A DNA stretch of 64,000 bases. It comes from Cladosporium sp. IMV 00045. Lineage: Eukaryota > Ascomycota > Dothideomycetes > Cladosporiales > Cladosporiaceae. The notes below the pieces were generated by a model, which saw only the letters and a list, made by a program, of their open reading frames with translations, was not told the DNA's origin and ran no database searches. Numbering within the stretch: the stretch's first letter is position 1; each line of letters starts with the position of its first letter. The DNA is taken from contig MSJI02000861.1 of assembly GCA_001931905.2 (NCBI GenBank), positions 1-64,000 of the forward strand. Reading direction: 5' to 3'. A program made the translations under genes and the position numbers. Below, in pieces: positions 58,955 through 64,000 of this stretch.

Positions 58955-60701
58955 ATGGCTCATTACTATCAGGATACACTCCTTCGGCCTTCCACTTTCA
59001 ACTTCGCCAACGATGTCGTCGACTACTGGGCCCGCGAAAACCCTTCAGGGCACGCGATGCACTGGATCTCCCAAGACCGCATAATCGAAAGAAAATTGTC
59101 GTTCAAGCATTTCAGCACACAATCTCATCGCATATCAGTGCTCTTACGAGAGAAGTTCAAGGTCCAACCTGGAGAGAAGATGCTGGTAGTCTTACCAAGG
59201 GTGCCGGAATGGTATGTTCAGAAACATTTATGAGGCTGACGAGCAGGACTGACAAGACGCTAGGTGGGAGATTGCCACCGCCGCCATCCGCACTGGTATC
59301 GTCCTTTGTCCTGCAACAACACTCCTGGTTGCTAAGGACATCGAGTATCGCATCCACCGTTCTTCCGCTTCCGTTTTTGTTGGGGATGCAACCAGTGTCA
59401 AGAAAGTGCTTGAAGTTTCCAAAAACTGTCCATCGCTTAAGCACATTATGCAAGTTGGCACGGATCGATCTCCCGATGCTGCAATCCATTTCAGCACGGC
59501 GCTCAGCCCTATTCCCAAAGATGCAACATACACCGGCGCAAGGCCAGCTATGGAAGACGCCGCATTGATTTACTTTACAAGCGGTACTACTGGGCAACCA
59601 AAAATGGTGCAGCACAATCACATCTCGTACCCTCTGGCACACACCATCACCGGCAAGCACTGGCTGCGTTTGAAGCCCGGCCAGCTTTACTGGAACCTTT
59701 CTGAACAAGGCTGGGCGAAGGCTGCATGGTCTTTCCTTGGCGCTTGGAACTGCGGTGCAGGCCTATTCGTGCACGATGATCGAGAGCCTTTCGTCGCTCG
59801 TAAGACGCTCGAGATACTGCAGACCTACCCGATCACGACATTTTGTGCCCCACCGACAGCGTACCGACAATTGGTTCTGGGTGACATGCGCACTGCATTG
59901 AGGGAGAAGAAACCTAAGGCACTGGTTCATTGCACAGGCGCAGGAGAGCCGCTGAACCCTGAGGTCATCCGTCTGTTCAAGGAAGATAGCGGCCTGGAAA
60001 TTTGTGATGGGTATGGGCAGACAGAAACAGTGCTTATCTGTGGCAACTTTGAGGGCCGAGAGATCAGACCGGGTTCGATGGGCAGACCATCGCCGGGTGT
60101 GCCGCTAAAAGTCGTGGGTGAGGAGGGTCAAGAATGCGATGAGGGTTTTGAAGGAGATATCGCGCTTGAGGTGGATTTATCGGGCAAGGGCGGCTTCTTC
60201 GGCGTGTTCGATGGGTATTTGGGAGAAAACGGAGAGTTGGACCGCAGGTTGAGAGACTCAGCCCAGAAAAACGTCAAGTGGTACTTGACCGGGGATCGAG
60301 CAACGAGAGACGGGGACGGCTATTTCTGGTTTGTTGGCCGGTCTGATGATGTGATCAACAGCTCGGGCTACAGAATCGGGCCATTCGAAGTTGAGTCGAC
60401 GTTGAAACAGCATACGGCTGTGGTCGAGAGCGCCGTAGTATCGTCACCAGACGATGCTCGAGGGGAGGTCGTAAAAGCGTTCATTGTTCTGACTCATGAC
60501 GCTGTCAAAAGGGATGAGGGACAGCTTGCGAGCGAATTGCAAGACTTCTGCAAAGAGCACGCTGCTCCGTACAAGTACCCTCGAAAGATCCAGTTCATCG
60601 ATGCTGCTTTCTTGGGTCAGTACAAGACAATTTCTGGAAAGACGCAACGTAAACGGCTGAAAGAGCTAGAATGGAAGGGTCAACGACAGTCGAAGCTATA
60701 G
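58955..60701 (+). CDS. ACSM-type medium-chain acyl-CoA synthetase
   Basis: Exons 58955-59211 and 59264-60701 (52-nt intron) give 564 residues. It activates a carboxylic acid with ATP and CoA through an acyl-adenylate. P-loop-like motif YFTSGTTGQPKMVQH, the A5 motif GYGQTETVLICGNF, the hinge region WYLTGDRATRDGDGYFWFVG-RSDDVI and the catalytic Lys in KTISGKTQRKRL are all present. The N-terminal half (NFANDVVDYWAR..) and NLSEQGWAKAAWSFLGAWNC match the ACSM/medium-chain group rather than acetyl-CoA synthetase. There is no clear C-terminal peroxisome signal (ends QRQSKL, which is close to the PTS1 consensus SKL and in fact fits it). Peroxisomal import is therefore plausible and would suit a role in beta-oxidation. 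Confidence 0.92.
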
Positions 60702-60993
60702 AGCAAGGTCCTAAATAAGAAGCATACATTTTAATAGTAAGGAGCGATGATACATGGTCACGAACCAAAGCATTAGCCTATCAAGAGGCCAAGAGTCTTG
60801 GAACTTGTTGGAAAATGAGATTCTTCGTGTAGGCATTCAACTTTTATTCAACCAAATTGGTTCCAGCTAGCACCCCCGGCTGGATGAGATAATCACAAGA
60901 TGCGCGTCACTTCTCCCTCGGTATTCAGTTTCCTCTCCCATTCTCCCCATTCTCCCCAAATCAGTCCTTCCATGCCGGTCTTTGCTCGACAAT
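60702..60993. other. Convergent 3' spacer
   Basis: About 290 bases between the acyl-CoA synthetase and fungalysin stops; nothing recognised. Confidence 0.4.
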
Positions 60994-63120
60994 CTAGCAA
61001 ACGCCGTTGGGAATAGCACTGCTTGCAGTCCTCCTGCTGGAGCTGTAGACCGCACCAGAGCCGAGACCGCGCTTTGCGAAACCAGACCAGATCTCACAAG
61101 CGTTGGAGCCACCAGTCAAAGCGCGGTCAGCATCGAGGATGGCATCGCGAGCTTGCACAAAGTTGGGGTTGCAAGGTTGCCTTGAAAATGTTAGCATGTT
61201 ACAAACATATGACGGGGGCTGACAGTCACTTACAGAGCCATTCCATCCATCACAAGCTGCATGGCGAGGAACTTGCCGTCAGTGGCCACGCCGTTTCTGA
61301 GAGTAGGCTTGGAGGCGTTGTTCTTGCCGAGCTTGTCGATAAGGTTCCACATGACCTCGTACAACATCGTAGCCCAGATGGTTCCGATAGCGTGGACGGA
61401 GGTCATGCCGTTGGCGTCAGTGTAGACGTGTGGGTTAACAGAGGTGCTAGTAGAGTAAGGGTAGGAGCGGATTCCTCTCGCGTCGTTGTTGATCCAGGCA
61501 CCCATCGGGTAGCTCTTAGAACGAGTATCGGCGGCCTTCAGCCTGATTGCAGTCGCCATGAAGTCACCCCAGCCCTCTCCCATACCACCAGACTCCAAGG
61601 CACCAAGGCAGTTGGAGTTTGCAGGACCGCCGGTGAGACGGTTAGAGACTGCGTGGTAATCAGCATTCGTTCCCTGATAAGTGAGAGGCGCATGTCAAGA
61701 CCATAACTTACGTCCGTGAGTGTATTCGTGAATGATCACACCGGCATCGAAGCTGGAGTCGCGGTTCGGGGTGGATCGGTTCCAAATGTACATGCGCATG
61801 CGAGGCTTCTGACCATCGGGAGGCGTGGCGAAGTTGGCATTGTTGGTACCAGAGCCATCTTGGGTGTTAAGGATGACCTCGTCGTTGCCGCGACCGCCGG
61901 CACCGTTGTTGTTCACCTCGAAGTTGCCAGCAGCCTCGTTGAACCCAAGAATGTGAAGCAGGTCGTGGTAAGCGTTGGAAACATAGAACAGCTGAGTGAC
62001 TGAGGCATCTGCGTAAGATGAAGGCGGCGCCATGCTGGTGGTGTAGGGGTAGACGAAGTTCTGCTGAGAGTTGCTCGGCCTGTAATTGTTGAGATAGCTG
62101 CTGCCACCGCTGGGGTTCGTCTGAGCGATGGCATTGTTGCCTCGGGTAGAAGTATAGCTGTTCGAGCCGTCGCTGTGCCAGCCGAACTCTGATGCAGTAC
62201 GGTCAAAGGGATCGACAAGTGTTTGGCGGCTGCCCTCCGAAGGGTCGTTGATACCAAAAGGGCTACCCGAAAGTTAGGTCAGATATGGACGGCTAACATG
62301 CAGATACGCGACGTACTATACAGAGTAGGATGCATCAGCCGCCCAGTCAACAACGCCATGGACCTCCTCGTTGGAGTTGGCATCGACGTAGGTCAGAAGC
62401 CAGTTGCTGGAGATGTCCGTCTCAACACGCCAAACGAGACGAAGCTGGCCCTCAGGTGTTTGAAGGTACATGAGCTTGGCTTTAGGATCCTTCTCGGCAC
62501 CGGAAGTGCCCTTGATCACATAAGCTTCGTCTTCGTCTTCCGGCTCAGCAGATGCAGAGTCTGCCTCGACCGGAAGCTGCAAGATGTTGGAAGCGGTCTT
62601 CAGCGCCTCGACCGGCTCGACCACATCACGCTTTTGGAGTGGCGACAGCTCAGGGATTTCTCCTTCGAAGAAAGAGCCACCGAACGAGAAAACATCGCCA
62701 TTCTTGTCAATCTGCATACTGTTAGCATCGTTTCATGCAGGTGTATTCCATATGACTGACGTTAACGTTGAAGTCGGCGTTGTCGATGTCCAATTCGTTG
62801 GCTGTCTGCTTGAAGTGAACGTGCGCAATGCCATTGGCACCAACGTAGTGGTCCTGGACAAGGCGAAATGTAGCACCAGGAGCCTTGTCTTTCACGACAG
62901 CGGTCGCAGTGTCGACATAGTCAGCCCTCTTGTCGAGGACCAGACCGTCAACGCTGGACTCAGCCACCGTGGCATTGACATACTCGCTCAACGCCGCCAG
63001 TCGGAAGGCATTGACATCGATCGCACGGCGCTGCACACCGGGTCGTGCTTCAGGTGCTGGGTGACCGCGGACGTAGGCCGCAGAAGAAAGGACGCCGGCG
63101 GCCACAAGAAGGCCACGCAT
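60994..63120 (-). CDS. Fungalysin, secreted M36 metalloprotease
   Basis: Five exons (63120-62761, 62711-62317, 62262-61712, 61648-61234, 61180-60994) give 635 residues, the normal prepro length. Signal peptide [19 protein letters not shown], then the FTP-type propeptide ([37 protein letters not shown]) and the zinc domain. The zinc site is VIIHEYTHG with His430, Glu431 and His434. The third ligand Glu lies in [12 protein letters not shown]. The zinc-site exon ends directly after HEYTHG, and splicing restores [11 protein letters not shown]. The donor of intron 1 is GTCAGT, a weak form. The end has the paired-cysteine segment [20 protein letters not shown]. It degrades extracellular protein such as collagen or keratin in relatives. 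Confidence 0.93.
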
Positions 63121-64000
63121 CTTAACGAAGGGGGAGGATATTGGTCCCTAAAGAATGATTTGCTGGTATATGATGCTTGAGTAGCGAATGTGTTGCTTGC
63201 TTCATTCTCCCAGGAGGCGAAGGCCCAATTTATACGCCTCGAGGGCATGGAGTCCGTATCATTGTACACGCATCCAACACGGAGTAACATCACATCTAGT
63301 CCTCCGTGATCAGGTGTTCCGTCCTGTTGACCAAGATGTTATCAGTTCGCAGCTTCCCATTCTAGCGCAGCTGCACGAGTGCAATATCTGATGCTTTGCT
63401 AGATTCTCCATCTGGGCGGTTGGCCGACGTTATCTCCAACAACCTTCTCAATCGACACCGGATGTCTTGCTTCGCGAAGCCAAGTAACATCGCTCGACCT
63501 CCTAATCTAGCGGCGCCCACTGGCCGTAGTCGTAGCGTGGGACTCCATGGGGTTGTAGTCGTGATTTGCAAGCGCTCAGATGACTCTTCAGCATGGCCTC
63601 GACCATACTGCTGCCCAATAGCCGACTTCTCATCACAACCGGCTACTAGACTAGATATGCCGAAGCGGCAGCGAGCCGTTGCGTGCTTTTGCGTGACGAC
63701 CGAAGAAGTAGTAGGGCTGCTGAATGGCCAGGATGCAGATTGCGCTCCTGCCGCCGCAAGACATAGCGAGCATGCACATGCATGACGAGCTTCCTTTTGT
63801 GGCGACCGGAGAATTTATCAAGAGCTTCCATGCTTCTTCCATTGCATTCAATGGCTCCGGTCCTGGATCGATGTAAATCCAGGTTGGCTCGAACAAGTGG
63901 CCTGCCAAGGACAAGCACTTTGGTCTGGTCGTCGGCCTGCAGGCTAGTCAGTGCTCTCCTGCTTGTAAACGCAAGCGTCCATCGCTCAGCTTTGCTTCGA
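63121..64000. other. Fungalysin promoter and right edge; no supported gene
   Basis: 880 bases. Overlapping minus-strand frames at 63646-63918 have no family features, and none can be followed to the right edge as a gene. Nothing else recognised. Confidence 0.45.

Noticed and set aside
63646..63918. Two overlapping minus-strand frames near the right edge
   Set aside because: Neither shows a domain, signal peptide or continuation; both are likely chance.

Overview
The window is nuclear DNA of a filamentous ascomycete. Genes carry short introns (about 50-100 nt) with GT donors, CTAAC/CTGAC-type branch points and AG acceptors. The gene families are typical of moulds: two Zn2Cys6 regulators, a fungalysin protease, a siderophore transporter, a BBE-like FAD oxidase and GH1/GH27 glycosidases. 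Sequence altered by repeat-induced point mutation (RIP) lies beside a pogo/Fot1-type transposon. A dothideomycete such as a black yeast of the Mycosphaerellales/Capnodiales is my guess, but nothing here proves the order.

Left part (1-28.4 kb) is accessory. It opens with the 5' end of a pogo-like transposon whose open frame is almost free of CpA/TpG. Next is a paxM-type FAD monooxygenase gene (847-2345), cut short by a stop inside an AT-rich RIP-mutated tract. A less mutated copy of that 3' segment, encoding a membrane domain, lies 12 kb away (14075-15290). Between and beyond them are a Zn2Cys6 regulator, deoxyribose-phosphate aldolase, a frameshifted zinc alcohol dehydrogenase, a truncated MFS gene, a GH1 enzyme with altered catalytic motifs, an arrestin-like protein, a secreted GH27 alpha-galactosidase whose nucleophile sits on a 17-nt micro-exon, a broken MFS transporter, a secreted protein of unknown function and a secreted BBE-like oxidase. 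Four decayed genes fall between 9.8 and 22.3 kb.

Right part (28.4-64 kb) is mostly housekeeping and intact. It holds SGD1/NOM1 and SRP14 (divergent), a small ORF with two in-frame TAGs in a repeated context, a second Zn2Cys6 regulator, an uncertain membrane-protein gene, a nine-exon sugar transporter, dihydrolipoyl dehydrogenase, two copies of cytosolic asparaginyl-tRNA synthetase (one truncated at a 20-N gap), VAC14, an SDR, a DUF1907/C11orf54-type protein, a siderophore transporter, an ACSM-type acyl-CoA synthetase and a fungalysin.

The two AsnRS copies have near-identical proteins, silent differences, diverged flanks and a 179-nt identical stretch on either side of the gap. This looks like two haplotypes or homeologs placed in tandem by the assembly, suggesting a heterozygous or hybrid genome. 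Exon coordinates were worked out by hand from reading frame, family conservation and splice consensus; no database search was possible.
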